From assembly GCA_964400495.1 (NCBI GenBank), contig CAYNTS010000024.1, positions 1 through 26,172 of the forward strand: DNA of 26,172 nt. Reading direction: 5' to 3'. This document shows positions 8,251-16,468 of the stretch, in pieces (within the stretch, counting starts at the first letter, position 1; each line of letters starts with the position of its first letter). Position numbers and translations under genes: made by a program. The notes beneath the pieces were generated by a model. That model did not search any database, was not told the DNA's origin, and worked only from the letters and a program-made list of their open reading frames with translations. Source of the stretch: CAYNTS01 sp964400495. Lineage in GTDB: Bacteria; Fidelibacterota; Marinisomatia; SCGC-AAA003-L08; D37C17.

Positions 8251-9363
8251 TTAACATACATATTTTTGACCAAGTTCAACTAATTCTTTTGCTCCTGTAA
8301 CAGATGGCATATTTGCACTTAGCCCATTTATTTTTGATACTGCTAAAACTGCCATTAAAAGTGACTCTTTCATATCAGGTTTAATCTTGATAAATTCTGA
8401 TGTAACTACTTCTAAAGGTGCTAACAATAATTTCAGAGTTTCCATTAAAATTGGGTGATGAACTCCACCACCGCTTACAATTACTTTGGTTTCTGAAGGG
8501 GTAAAATTACAGAACTTTTGGATGTTATCCGAAATAGATTGTGCAGTATATTGAACTAATGTTCGTAAAATATTTTTAGGAGGTGTATTTGCAAAATTAT
8601 CCAAAATAATTGAAAGAAGTGATTCCCCAAATTCATGTCGCCCAGTAGATTTTGGAGGAGCTTTGGCTATAAAGGGTTGATTCATACAAAATGACAATAA
8701 ATCCTCATCTATTTCACCATTTTTTGAATATTTTGCGTCGGTATCCCATTTATCTTGAAAATATTTTAATGCGAAAGAATCAATGAGTGCCATACCGGGT
8801 CCTGTATCAAATCCAATAATATCACTTCGCTTTGCATTAGGTGGTATTGATGTAATATTCGCAACACCTCCAATATTAAGTGTTATAACATATTCTATTG
8901 ATTCCTTAAACAATAACCAATCTAAAAATGGCATAAGAGGAGCACCATTTCCACCTGCTTTTATATCAGCTTGACGTACATCAAAAATGATTGGTACGCT
9001 AAAAGATTCATGTAGAAATTGAACTTCCCCTATTTGCTCTGTAAATTGACCATCACTATGGGCAATTGTTTGACCATGAGAGCCAATAAGGTCAATGCTT
9101 CGTCCATTTAGAAACTGAGTAACTAACTCATTAAATACTTGTCCTAAAGTTAAATGTGCAACCTTTCCTAAAAAGAAATCACCGGAAATGGCATCTTCAA
9201 CAACTCGCCGAATTTTAGAATTATATGGCAACGTTTCAAAATCAATACATTCCCATTTAAGTTGAAAATCATTGCTTAATTCAATGTCAAAGAGTCCACA
9301 ATCCAACCCATCCATGGATGTACCAGACATCAGACCAAGTGTTCTATATGTTTTTGAGTTCAT
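8251..9363 (-). CDS. anmK: Anhydro-N-acetylmuramic acid kinase
   Basis: A 370-residue cytoplasmic sugar kinase of the hexokinase/ASKHA fold. It opens and phosphorylates 1,6-anhydro-MurNAc during peptidoglycan recycling. The diagnostic N-terminus is LGLMSGTSMDGLDCG (phosphate loop). Also present are LIGSHGQTIAH, LNIGGVANIT, IGFDTGPGMALID and VSGGGVHHP, which are the conserved substrate and ATP-binding segments. Length matches the family. It is divergent from the permease gene, with a 51-base gap in which I could not identify a clear promoter on either strand. Confidence 0.95.
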   Translation of the reverse strand: MNSKTYRTLGLMSGTSMDGLDCGLFDIELSNDFQLKWECIDFETLPYNSKIRRVVEDAISGDFFLGKVAHLTLGQVFNELVTQFLNGRSIDLIGSHGQTIAHSDGQFTEQIGEVQFLHESFSVPIIFDVRQADIKAGGNGAPLMPFLDWLLFKESIEYVITLNIGGVANITSIPPNAKRSDIIGFDTGPGMALIDSFALKYFQDKWDTDAKYSKNGEIDEDLLSFCMNQPFIAKAPPKSTGRHEFGESLLSIILDNFANTPPKNILRTLVQYTAQSISDNIQKFCNFTPSETKVIVSGGGVHHPILMETLKLLLAPLEVVTSEFIKIKPDMKESLLMAVLAVSKINGLSANMPSVTGAKELVELGQKYVC

Positions 9364-9414
9364 TCGTTAAAGATTACTGTAAATTTTGATGGGGTAGTTT
9401 ACTAAATTTGGACT

Positions 9415-10392
9415 ATGAGTTTAATTAAAATTTTTGCCTCTTGGCTTATATATACAAAACTTGGGTTTGACCCCAATTCCAAAATTGGGATTTCTCTTCA
9501 TTTTTTTGTTGAAGATACAATAAAAATATATTTTCTGTTAATTGTGATGATTTACATAATCGCAATTATACGTGCGTCGCTCAACATTGAAAAAGTACGC
9601 GATTTTTTATCGCAGAAGCATAAATTTATTGGGTATAGTATGGGTAGTTTATTTGGTGCAATCACCCCTTTTTGTTCTTGTTCAAGTATTCCTGTTTTTT
9701 TAGGATTTACCTCGGCAGGGTTACCTATTGGTATCACAATGTCTTTTCTTATTACTTCACCACTTATTAATGAAGTTGCAGTTATTTTATTATTGAGTTT
9801 GGTTGGGTGGGAGATTACATTAATTTATATTGTTTCAGGTATAGCTGTTGGGATTTTAAGTGGAATTTTTCTATATTTCATACACGCTGAGAAGTGGTTG
9901 CAATCTTTTGCATTAAAAGCATATCAACAATCCTTATCAAAAAGTTATACACCAGCTTCGACACAATCCAAATTAACATTCCAAGAACGACATCAATTTG
10001 CAAAACAGGAATTATTTGATATTTTCTCTCGTGTGTGGAAATGGGTCATAATTGGTGTATCTTTGGGAGCTGTTTTACATGGTTTTGTTCCAAAAGATTG
10101 GTTTACTTCAAATCTAGGGCAGGGACAATGGTGGTCTGTTCCTATAGCAGTTTTTATAGGCATTCCACTATATTCAAATGCAACTGGAGTAATTCCAGTT
10201 ATGGAAAGTTTATTGTTAAAGGGATTGCCATTAGGAACCACCATGGCTTTCTGCATGAGTACTATTGCAGCAAGTTTTCCAGAATTTGTACTTTTAAAGC
10301 AGGTAATGCAATGGAAATTACTTACCATCATATTTTTAATGTTGTTATTTGCTTTTACCATTATCGGGTGGATTTTAAATTTTACCCATTAA
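9415..10392 (+). CDS. ArsP-type / SO_0444-like permease
   Basis: A 325-residue polytopic membrane protein of the permease family PF03773. About eight hydrophobic helices flank a central loop (about 155-205). The signature ITPFCSCSSIPVF (Cys87, Cys89) is followed by PIGITMSFLITSPLINE. The second half repeats this as GIPLYSNATGVIPVMESLL and PLGTTMAFCMSTIAASFPEF, the internally duplicated fold of this family. Characterised relatives export organoarsenicals (ArsP) or are linked to Cu/Zn efflux. The paired Cys suggests thiophilic metal or metalloid binding, but the substrate here is unknown. A CxxC thioredoxin-like gene follows by 17 bases, a common pairing. No ArsR-type regulator is adjacent. Confidence 0.82.
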   Translation: MSLIKIFASWLIYTKLGFDPNSKIGISLHFFVEDTIKIYFLLIVMIYIIAIIRASLNIEKVRDFLSQKHKFIGYSMGSLFGAITPFCSCSSIPVFLGFTSAGLPIGITMSFLITSPLINEVAVILLLSLVGWEITLIYIVSGIAVGILSGIFLYFIHAEKWLQSFALKAYQQSLSKSYTPASTQSKLTFQERHQFAKQELFDIFSRVWKWVIIGVSLGAVLHGFVPKDWFTSNLGQGQWWSVPIAVFIGIPLYSNATGVIPVMESLLLKGLPLGTTMAFCMSTIAASFPEFVLLKQVMQWKLLTIIFLMLLFAFTIIGWILNFTH

Positions 10393-10409
10393 ATTAGGAG
10401 ATTGTTAAG

Positions 10410-10640
10410 ATGAAAATTATTGTACTTGGAAGCGGTTGTAAAAAATGCACTAATACTGCTGAATTTATTAAAAGTATCGCCGATAAAAATAATATTTCTG
10501 TGGATGTTGTGAAAGAAACAAACCTTGAAATCATCATAAGTTATGGAGTAATGAGCACTCCAGCTATTGTTATTGATGATAAAGTAGTACATGCTGGGTC
10601 AATTCCTGAGAAAACAAAAGTTGAGGGGTGGATTAAATAG
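10410..10640 (+). CDS. Small thioredoxin-like redox-active disulfide protein
   Basis: A 76-residue minimal thioredoxin-fold protein of the TM0996/MTH895 type. MKIIVLGSGCKKC places the CxxC (Cys10, Cys13) at the end of the first strand, and the cis-proline motif MSTPAIVID lies near residues 49-57. AGGAG about 8 bases before ATG supports the start. It is cytoplasmic, with no signal peptide. Coupling to the Cys-containing permease upstream suggests it reduces the transporter or hands it metal; this is inferred from genomic pairing, not shown. Confidence 0.85.
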   Translation: MKIIVLGSGCKKCTNTAEFIKSIADKNNISVDVVKETNLEIIISYGVMSTPAIVIDDKVVHAGSIPEKTKVEGWIK

Positions 10641-10648
10641 AGGTGGGA

Positions 10649-10777
10649 GTGAATAATGCAATTGAGGTAATGCCAATTATTCCTTGGATTGAAATTCACA
10701 AAGATAAATTACTCGCTGATGGGAAACTTGCAGTTAATGGTAAACCACCATTCAAAATTAAAGGTTTAGAACAATGA
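10649..10777 (+). pseudogene. N-terminally truncated DUF4160 protein (remnant)
   Basis: A hand-translated 42-codon frame, too short for most callers. Possible starts are GTG 10649 (or GTG 10643) and ATG 10670. Its C-terminal half, WIEIHKDKLLADGKLAVN followed by GKPPFKIKGLE, matches the usual C-terminus of DUF4160 proteins ('W.ELH.DELL..W.LA..G.PPFKI.PL'). The N-terminal half with the family's FxxHxPPHxHV-type motif is absent: the preceding codon run is short and reaches a stop (TAA, 10634-10636) inside the thioredoxin gene. The stop overlaps the DUF2442 start as ATGA, so the normal DUF4160-DUF2442 coupling is kept. Most likely a 5' deletion remnant; a functional micro-protein is possible. Confidence 0.6.
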
Positions 10778-11004
10778 AAATTGCTGAAGTAAAACCAAAA
10801 AATGATTATACTTTTCGAATTATTTGGGAAAATGGTAAAAGTGGACTCTTTGATGTTAAGCCCTATTTGAAGTTAGAAGCTTTTTCTCAGTTAACACAAA
10901 ATAATGCATTTAATCATGTTTCAAATGGTGGATATTTTATTGAATGGGAATGTGGTGCAGATTTATCTGCAGACACCATTGAGTGCCGATTGCTTTGTGA
11001 TTAA
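10774..11004 (+). CDS. DUF2442 domain protein
   Basis: A 76-residue protein with the DUF2442 pattern: an N-terminal beta hairpin (IAEVKPKNDYTFRIIWENG), a short acidic strand and the C-terminal WECGADLSADTIE, equivalent to the family's 'W.nG.dls.d.ly'. DUF2442 genes are very often preceded by a DUF4160 gene and have been discussed as a toxin-antitoxin-like pair; function is not established. Here the partner is truncated (10649-10777), leaving DUF2442 intact with an ATGA start overlap. The start is fixed by that overlap. Confidence 0.85.
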   Translation: MKIAEVKPKNDYTFRIIWENGKSGLFDVKPYLKLEAFSQLTQNNAFNHVSNGGYFIEWECGADLSADTIECRLLCD

Positions 11005-11017
11005 CCTTCTATATAAT
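10990..11017 (+). promoter_or_regulatory. Possible promoter for the DUF3524 glycosyltransferase gene
   Basis: TTGCTT (10990-10995), a 16-base spacer and a perfect TATAAT (11012-11017) lie at the end of the DUF2442 gene and in the 56-base gap before the glycosyltransferase start at 11061. In DNA this AT-rich, such matches arise by chance, so confidence is low. Confidence 0.3.
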
Positions 11018-11060
11018 ATTCTATGAATAAGAAATCAACAAAAAGAATTGGTAATTTCCA

Positions 11061-12179
11061 ATGCACATTATCCTTTTAGAACCATTTTTTAGTGGCTCAC
11101 ATAAATCGTGGTCTGAGGGGTTTGCAAAACACAGTTCGCATGATGTACATATTTTATCGCTTGAGGGTCGCTTTTGGAAATGGCGAATGCACGGTGGTGC
11201 TGTTTCTCTTGCAAATCAATTTAATCAATATTGCAAAGCTAAGTCTAAACCCATTGATTTAATCTTAGCATCTGATATGCTAGATGTAACTACTTTCTTA
11301 GCATTAACTCGAGAAAATTCACATAACATCCCAGTAGCTATGTATTTTCATGAAAATCAGCTCACCTATCCATGGTCACCCGATGATGAAGATGTGCAAT
11401 TAAAACGAGATGAACACTATTGTTTTATTAATTATTCCTCTGCGCTATCTGTTGACCATATTTTCTTTAATTCTGAGTATCACAAGTCATCATTCATTAA
11501 TGAGTTACATCCTTTTTTGAAGAAATTCCCTGACCATAAAGAGCTACATACTGTGGATTCAATCTCTACTAAAAGTTCTGTTTTGCATTTAGGATTAGAC
11601 CTCGCCAAATTTGAAAATTTTAAAACAAAAAAAGAACGAAATACACCCCCATTAATTTTATGGAATCATCGATGGGAATATGATAAAAATCCAGATGATT
11701 TTCATGCCTTGTTATGCGGTTTAAACGAAAAAGGAGATAAGTTTGATCTAGTGTTATTGGGTGAATCATATTCATCATCACCCCCTATTTTTGAAACTAT
11801 TTTAAGTGAGTTTGCTGACCACATCATTCATAGTGGATATGCACCCACCTTTCAAGAGTATGCACACTGGTTATGGAAAGCAGATATTCTGCCAATTACC
11901 AATATTCAAGATTTCTTCGGGGGTAGCATTATGGAAGCAGTGTATTGTGGGGTAACACCTATTTTACCAAAGCGACTAACTTACTCCGAGTTATTTAATT
12001 TAGAGAACAATTCAAATCTGTTTTATTCAGATATTAATGATTTAATAACCAAAACGATTGAAATGTTAAACTCAAATAATCGTAGTTCATTCCAACATTT
12101 AGCATTACCCTTTGATTGGGGAAATATAATCAGTGAATATGATGAAATATTAGCAGGTGTGATCAAAAAACACTACTAG
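11061..12179 (+). CDS. DUF3524 glycosyltransferase, tRNA-queuosine mannosyltransferase-like
   Basis: A 372-residue GT-B-fold glycosyltransferase. The N-terminal domain has the DUF3524 signature: ILLEPFFSGSHKSWSEGF, then HILSLEGRFWKWRMHGGA, and YFHENQLTYPW. A nucleotide-sugar domain follows with LWNHRWEYDKNPDDF and the GT4-type motif GGSIMEAVYCGVTPILP near 293-309. This is the bacterial counterpart of human GTDC1/QTMAN, which mannosylates queuosine in tRNA-Asp. Bacterial members are annotated by homology, so the substrate here is inferred. No queuosine biosynthesis gene is in the window. Its stop codon directly abuts the rsmA stop on the opposite strand, with no bases between. Confidence 0.85.
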   Translation: MHIILLEPFFSGSHKSWSEGFAKHSSHDVHILSLEGRFWKWRMHGGAVSLANQFNQYCKAKSKPIDLILASDMLDVTTFLALTRENSHNIPVAMYFHENQLTYPWSPDDEDVQLKRDEHYCFINYSSALSVDHIFFNSEYHKSSFINELHPFLKKFPDHKELHTVDSISTKSSVLHLGLDLAKFENFKTKKERNTPPLILWNHRWEYDKNPDDFHALLCGLNEKGDKFDLVLLGESYSSSPPIFETILSEFADHIIHSGYAPTFQEYAHWLWKADILPITNIQDFFGGSIMEAVYCGVTPILPKRLTYSELFNLENNSNLFYSDINDLITKTIEMLNSNNRSSFQHLALPFDWGNIISEYDEILAGVIKKHY

Positions 12180-12941
12180 TTATTGATTTTTTATAATCAA
12201 TTGATTATTGAGAAATACAAAATCTTCAACACTCAATTCTTCTGCCCTTGAATCTGCCAATTTACCAAGTTCTTCCGAAGTAAATATTGACTTTAGATTA
12301 TTCTTTAATTTTTTACGACGTTGAGCAAACGATAATTTGACTAAATGAGAAAATTTTTCAATGTCTAATATTTCATTATTTTTGGGTGTAAATGATAATA
12401 TAGAAGAACTTACATCTGGTTTTGGATGGAAAACTGTATTTGGAACATTAAGTTCCAAATTTACATTTGCCAAAACTTGGGTAATCACAGATAATCTACC
12501 ATAAATTTTATTTTTTGGTTTGGCTACAATACGGTGTGCTACTTCTTTTTGGGTCATAAATACCAATCTTTGCCATCTTCCCCATTCTAAAAACTTCATA
12601 ATAATAGGTGATGTAATATAATATGGCAGGTTGCCGATTATCTTAATTGGCGAAGGTAATGTATTCAAATCAAAATCTAAAATATCCCCTAAAATAAAAT
12701 TCATATTCTCTTGTTTATTTGATTCAAGATATTGAATAAGTAAAGGATCAATTTCAACTGCTATAATATTTTTTGCTACTTTGGCAATTTCATTGGTTAA
12801 TGCACCTTGACCGGGACCAATTTCTAGAACAATATCATTAGGAGTTAGTTCTAATAAATCAACAATCTTACGAATAATGTTTGGATCTTTTAAAAAATTC
12901 TGACCCCACTTTTTACGAAAAGGATGTGAATTTTTAATCAT
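12180..12941 (-). CDS. rsmA: 16S rRNA dimethyladenosine transferase RsmA (KsgA)
   Basis: A 253-residue SAM-dependent methyltransferase that dimethylates two adjacent adenosines in helix 45 of 16S rRNA. The N-terminal KKWGQNFLKD is diagnostic. Motif I is VLEIGPGQGALT and motif IV is GNLPYYITSPII; the post-motif RLVFMTQKEVAHRI and C-terminal FAQRRKKLKNNL complete the family pattern. It overlaps tatD by 8 bases and is last in the metG-tatD-rsmA group. The gene is convergent with the glycosyltransferase gene. Confidence 0.96.
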   Translation of the reverse strand: MIKNSHPFRKKWGQNFLKDPNIIRKIVDLLELTPNDIVLEIGPGQGALTNEIAKVAKNIIAVEIDPLLIQYLESNKQENMNFILGDILDFDLNTLPSPIKIIGNLPYYITSPIIMKFLEWGRWQRLVFMTQKEVAHRIVAKPKNKIYGRLSVITQVLANVNLELNVPNTVFHPKPDVSSSILSFTPKNNEILDIEKFSHLVKLSFAQRRKKLKNNLKSIFTSEELGKLADSRAEELSVEDFVFLNNQLIIKNQ

Positions 12942-13698
12942 TTAATTTATGAAAGAGATTAAGTGCATTTCCTGTTGTGATTGTAGCTACTTCTTCAAAA
13001 GAAATATTTCTTAATTCAGCAATTTTCTCTGCAATGTATTTCACATACGATGGTTCATTTGTTTTTCCCCTAAATGGTTTTGGGGAGAGGTATGGTGCAT
13101 CGGTTTCTATCATAATTTTTTCAGTTGGAATATTCATCACAACATCTTCCAAATGTTTAACAAATGTAATTATTCCTGTAAATGAAATTAAAAATCCTGT
13201 TTCAATTATGTTATTAGCAAACTCAAGATTACTTGAAAAACAATGAATTACCCCTTTGGTGGTTTTTGTTTGTTTGATACCGTTTAAAATATCAACATCG
13301 GATTCCCTGCAATGCACAACTGCAGGTAAATCAATTGATTTTGCAAACTCCAATTGTTCTAAATAAACTTTATTTTGAGCCGTTCTATCTGAATGGTCAT
13401 AATAATAATCTAATCCCATTTCACCAATAGCCACTGTTTTGGGGTGATTTGCAAATGTTTCTAATTCATATATATATTTCTTAGGGACTTTTCCAGATTC
13501 ATGGGGATGAATTCCAGCTGTAGCATATACCTGAGAATATTTTTCTGCTATTTTGATTGATACTTCAGAAGATTTTAAATCGGTACCAACACAAATAATT
13601 TTGTTTACACCAGTATCTTCTGCACGTTGAATTAGACCATCTAAATCATGTGAAAGAGATTCATAGTAAATGTGGGAATGTGTATCTATTAAAACCAC
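12934..13698 (-). CDS. tatD: TatD-family metal-dependent DNase (YcfH-like)
   Basis: A 254-residue TIM-barrel hydrolase of the amidohydrolase superfamily. Metal ligands are visible: DTHSHIYY (HxH), GEMGLDYYYD (Glu), VVHCRES (His), GVIHCFSS (His) and IETDAPYL (Asp). The start is a GTG at 13698 that overlaps the metG stop as TAGTG, indicating translational coupling. The adjacency metG-tatD-rsmA is a widely conserved gene order. Family members are 3'-5' DNases and possible quality-control or D-aminoacyl-tRNA deacylase-like enzymes, so the physiological role is open. Cytoplasmic. Confidence 0.93.
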   Translation of the reverse strand: MVLIDTHSHIYYESLSHDLDGLIQRAEDTGVNKIICVGTDLKSSEVSIKIAEKYSQVYATAGIHPHESGKVPKKYIYELETFANHPKTVAIGEMGLDYYYDHSDRTAQNKVYLEQLEFAKSIDLPAVVHCRESDVDILNGIKQTKTTKGVIHCFSSNLEFANNIIETGFLISFTGIITFVKHLEDVVMNIPTEKIMIETDAPYLSPKPFRGKTNEPSYVKYIAEKIAELRNISFEEVATITTGNALNLFHKLND

Positions 13699-15212
13699 TA
13701 ATTTGTTTGAATACGAGGAAAAGGTGACTTCCCTTCACCTAATTTTGTGCCAGGTTTTAACTCACCAAAAGAAACTTTAGTAATTGGAATATTCTGTGCT
13801 CCCAATATTGCCAAAATAGTTTGAATTCGTTCGGGCATAACAGGTTCAAGTAATTGAGAACCAATTCGCAAAACATCCAATGCTACATAGAGTGTAGTTG
13901 CTACAATTCCACCTTGTTCAGTACCTTCTTTTGCTAATTTCCAAGGTGATCTTTTTTCCAAATATGCATTCACCGATCGAATCATTGAAATTGTATTTTC
14001 TAATGCATCATGAATTTTCATTTCTTCAATGTTTTTTCTCACAACTGTTGGGGTGGATTTCGCATTATTAATCAATGAGATATCAAGTTCTTCAAAAGCA
14101 CCCGGTTTTGGAACTATCCCAGAATAATATTTTTTTATAAGCATGGTAACTCGATTTACTAAATTACCAAAATCATTTGCTAAATCTGAATTATAGCGTT
14201 TTATATAACTTTCAAGTGAGAAGTTTGCGTCCATTCCTAATACCATATCGCGCATAAGAAAATATCGAAGAGGGTCAACACCATATTCATCGATTAAATC
14301 CAATGGTTTTACAACATTTCCAAGAGATTTTGACATTTTAGTATCTTCCTGTAACCACCAACCGTGAGCAAATATTGTTTTTGGTAAAGGAACACCCGAT
14401 GCAAAAAGCATGGTTGGCCAATACACAGCATGAGTGGTTAAAATATCCTTACCAATTAAATGATAGTTTGCAGGCCAATAATGATCAAATTTTTTCTCAT
14501 CACTTCCCCAACCAATTGCTGTAATGTAGTTTAATAATGCATCAAACCAAACATAGGTTACATACTCGGTATCAAATGGAATTTCAATTCCCCAACTCAA
14601 TCGGGATTTTGGTCGAGAAATACATAAATCATTTAATGGTTTTCTTAAGAAACCCAAAATTTCATTTTTTCTGGTTTTAGGTTTTATAAATTCGGGGTGA
14701 GTTTCAATATGTTCTATCAGTTTATTTTGATATTTGGACATTTTGAAAAAATAATTTCGTTCTTTTAACTTTTTGATACCTCTAAAATCACCCTCTTCTA
14801 CTTCTTTTTCTGTTACAAAACGCTCTTCAGAAACTGAGTAGAGACCTTCATATTCATCTGAATATATTTCTCCCTTAGCCCATAATGTCATTAGCAATTC
14901 TTTAACTCTATCTGTATGTCGAGGTTCTGTTGTGCGGATAAAATCATCATTTTGAATATGTAATTTCTTCCATAAATCTTTAAATCTATTTACATATTCA
15001 TTTACGTGGTTTTGTGGAGTAACATTTCGTTTTTCAGATGCTTCTTGGACTTTTTGACCATGTTCATCAGTACCTGTTAAAAAATGGACATCATCGCCTT
15101 GTGAACGATGAAATCGAGATAATACATCTGCCAATATTGTAGTATATGCATGTCCAATATGAGGTTCATCATTTACATAATAAAGTGGTGTTGTTACATA
15201 GAATTTAGCCAT
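13698..15212 (-). CDS. metG: Methionyl-tRNA synthetase, zinc-less short form
   Basis: A 504-residue class I aminoacyl-tRNA synthetase charging tRNA-Met. The HIGH motif is PHIGHAY (17-23) and KMSKS is at 292-296, with TGTDEHGQK and YVWFDALLNY between them. The connective peptide after YEGLYSVSEERF (about 121-150) has no cysteines, so it lacks the zinc knuckle seen in many MetRS. There is no C-terminal tRNA-binding (OB) extension, giving the short form. AGGGA before the ATG supports the start. A 77-base gap separates it from holB upstream and holds no recognisable element. It ends overlapping tatD by one base. Confidence 0.96.
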   Translation of the reverse strand: MAKFYVTTPLYYVNDEPHIGHAYTTILADVLSRFHRSQGDDVHFLTGTDEHGQKVQEASEKRNVTPQNHVNEYVNRFKDLWKKLHIQNDDFIRTTEPRHTDRVKELLMTLWAKGEIYSDEYEGLYSVSEERFVTEKEVEEGDFRGIKKLKERNYFFKMSKYQNKLIEHIETHPEFIKPKTRKNEILGFLRKPLNDLCISRPKSRLSWGIEIPFDTEYVTYVWFDALLNYITAIGWGSDEKKFDHYWPANYHLIGKDILTTHAVYWPTMLFASGVPLPKTIFAHGWWLQEDTKMSKSLGNVVKPLDLIDEYGVDPLRYFLMRDMVLGMDANFSLESYIKRYNSDLANDFGNLVNRVTMLIKKYYSGIVPKPGAFEELDISLINNAKSTPTVVRKNIEEMKIHDALENTISMIRSVNAYLEKRSPWKLAKEGTEQGGIVATTLYVALDVLRIGSQLLEPVMPERIQTILAILGAQNIPITKVSFGELKPGTKLGEGKSPFPRIQTN

Positions 15213-15289
15213 AAGTCCCTTCGATTAAAGTGTGCAAATTTAGAGATTTTCCTATTAACAGATGAAGAAATTTGAAATATAATTAATTA

Positions 15290-16468
15290 TTAAGAAGCAA
15301 GCCAATCATGGATATCAAATTTTTCAATAATATTACCCTTCAAATGCCCCTGAAAATCAATTAACATTGTTGAAATCATTAAGGGTAAATATCCATTTCT
15401 TCTAATATAATCAAATGTATTTTCGATAGTTTGAATACATGCATGCCAATCTGCATGTGGGTAATCTGTTGTAATTTTCTGGATTTGTTCACTAAAATTT
15501 GTAAATACCAAATTCGATGTATCATTAGAACTAGAAAATACCAATAAATCTCGTATAAAATATTCATTGGTTCGAAAGAATCCTGCTAAACTGTCCATAT
15601 TTTTACGTTTGAGATTACCCAAATAATCAGATATTTTTTGCCAATGTTCTCCATTTGTAAAAAATACAGCATTTATAAATAATTTTAGTTCAGATTTCAA
15701 ATTATCTTGAGAAGTAGAAATTGATTCAGCAAGACGCACATCACCATTACAAATTTGCGAGGCAATTTGAGATAAAGTCTCATCACTCTGATTTATATTT
15801 AAATAAGATTGAATATCCTCATTCTTAAGAGGTGGAAAATAATATTGTTGGCATCGTGAACGAATTGTATCAAGCATAATTGAAACATCACTCGTCACTA
15901 AAATAAATACCGTTTTTGGGGGTGGTTCTTCTAAAACCTTTAAAAGAGCATTTGCAGATGTATCATTTGGAATACATAGTAATTCAGCATCAAAAATAAG
16001 AATAACCCGCCATCCATTATCAACAATGCTCATGGTTATATTTTTTCTAATTTCTCGTATAGAATTGATTAAAATAGTACGAGCCAATGGAAGTTGTATT
16101 CGTGAATATGGATTTTTACCCTTTTGCTTCATTTGTTCTTGAAGGAGAGTTAAATTTGCTGAAGATAGTCCATTAAGTGGAGATGAATCCTTGCTACTTA
16201 GAGTTTTATTTCTTGGTAACGGAACAACTAATTTGATATCCTCATGCTGAAATGATTTAACTCGTTTACACGAAGAACAATCACCACATGCAAATCCATT
16301 TGATGGTGAATTACAATTAAGTAAACCTGCTAACTCAATAGCAAACGCTTCTTTTCCTGTTCCTGAAGCCCCATGAAACAGCATTGCGTGTGGTAACTTG
16401 TTTTTGTTTATAGATTTAGTAAGTCTCTCCCAAAGGTTTGGATGTTTGATTAGTTTTGAATAAATCAT
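15290..16468 (-). CDS. holB: DNA polymerase III delta' subunit (clamp loader)
   Basis: A 392-residue AAA+ protein of the clamp-loader complex. The ATG at 16468 overlaps the stop of the LytM-like gene as ATGA; a start at 16516 would run 52 bases into that gene and is unlikely. Walker A is GASGTGKE (33-40). A four-Cys zinc module follows (Cys52, Cys61, Cys64, Cys67). LLKVLEEPPPKTVFILVT is the conserved segment before the SRC motif (DTIRSRCQQYYFPPL). This is a delta'/gamma-tau type pattern; length and lack of a long C-terminal extension favour delta'. A moderately long insert (about 75-110) with LPRNKTLSSKDSSPLNG is unlike E. coli HolB. Confidence 0.88.
   Translation of the reverse strand: MIYSKLIKHPNLWERLTKSINKNKLPHAMLFHGASGTGKEAFAIELAGLLNCNSPSNGFACGDCSSCKRVKSFQHEDIKLVVPLPRNKTLSSKDSSPLNGLSSANLTLLQEQMKQKGKNPYSRIQLPLARTILINSIREIRKNITMSIVDNGWRVILIFDAELLCIPNDTSANALLKVLEEPPPKTVFILVTSDVSIMLDTIRSRCQQYYFPPLKNEDIQSYLNINQSDETLSQIASQICNGDVRLAESISTSQDNLKSELKLFINAVFFTNGEHWQKISDYLGNLKRKNMDSLAGFFRTNEYFIRDLLVFSSSNDTSNLVFTNFSEQIQKITTDYPHADWHACIQTIENTFDYIRRNGYLPLMISTMLIDFQGHLKGNIIEKFDIHDWLAS

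Noticed and set aside
9364..9414. Divergent promoter or operator between anmK and the permease gene
   Set aside because: No -35/-10 pair with acceptable spacing and no convincing palindrome for an ArsR-type site in these 51 bases.
12182..12201. Hairpin ATTGATT/AATCAAT with a 6-base loop as terminator between the convergent glycosyltransferase and rsmA genes
   Set aside because: It is pure A/T apart from one G-C pair per arm, lies in the rsmA coding end and lacks a clear T-run after the stem; expected by chance in this composition.
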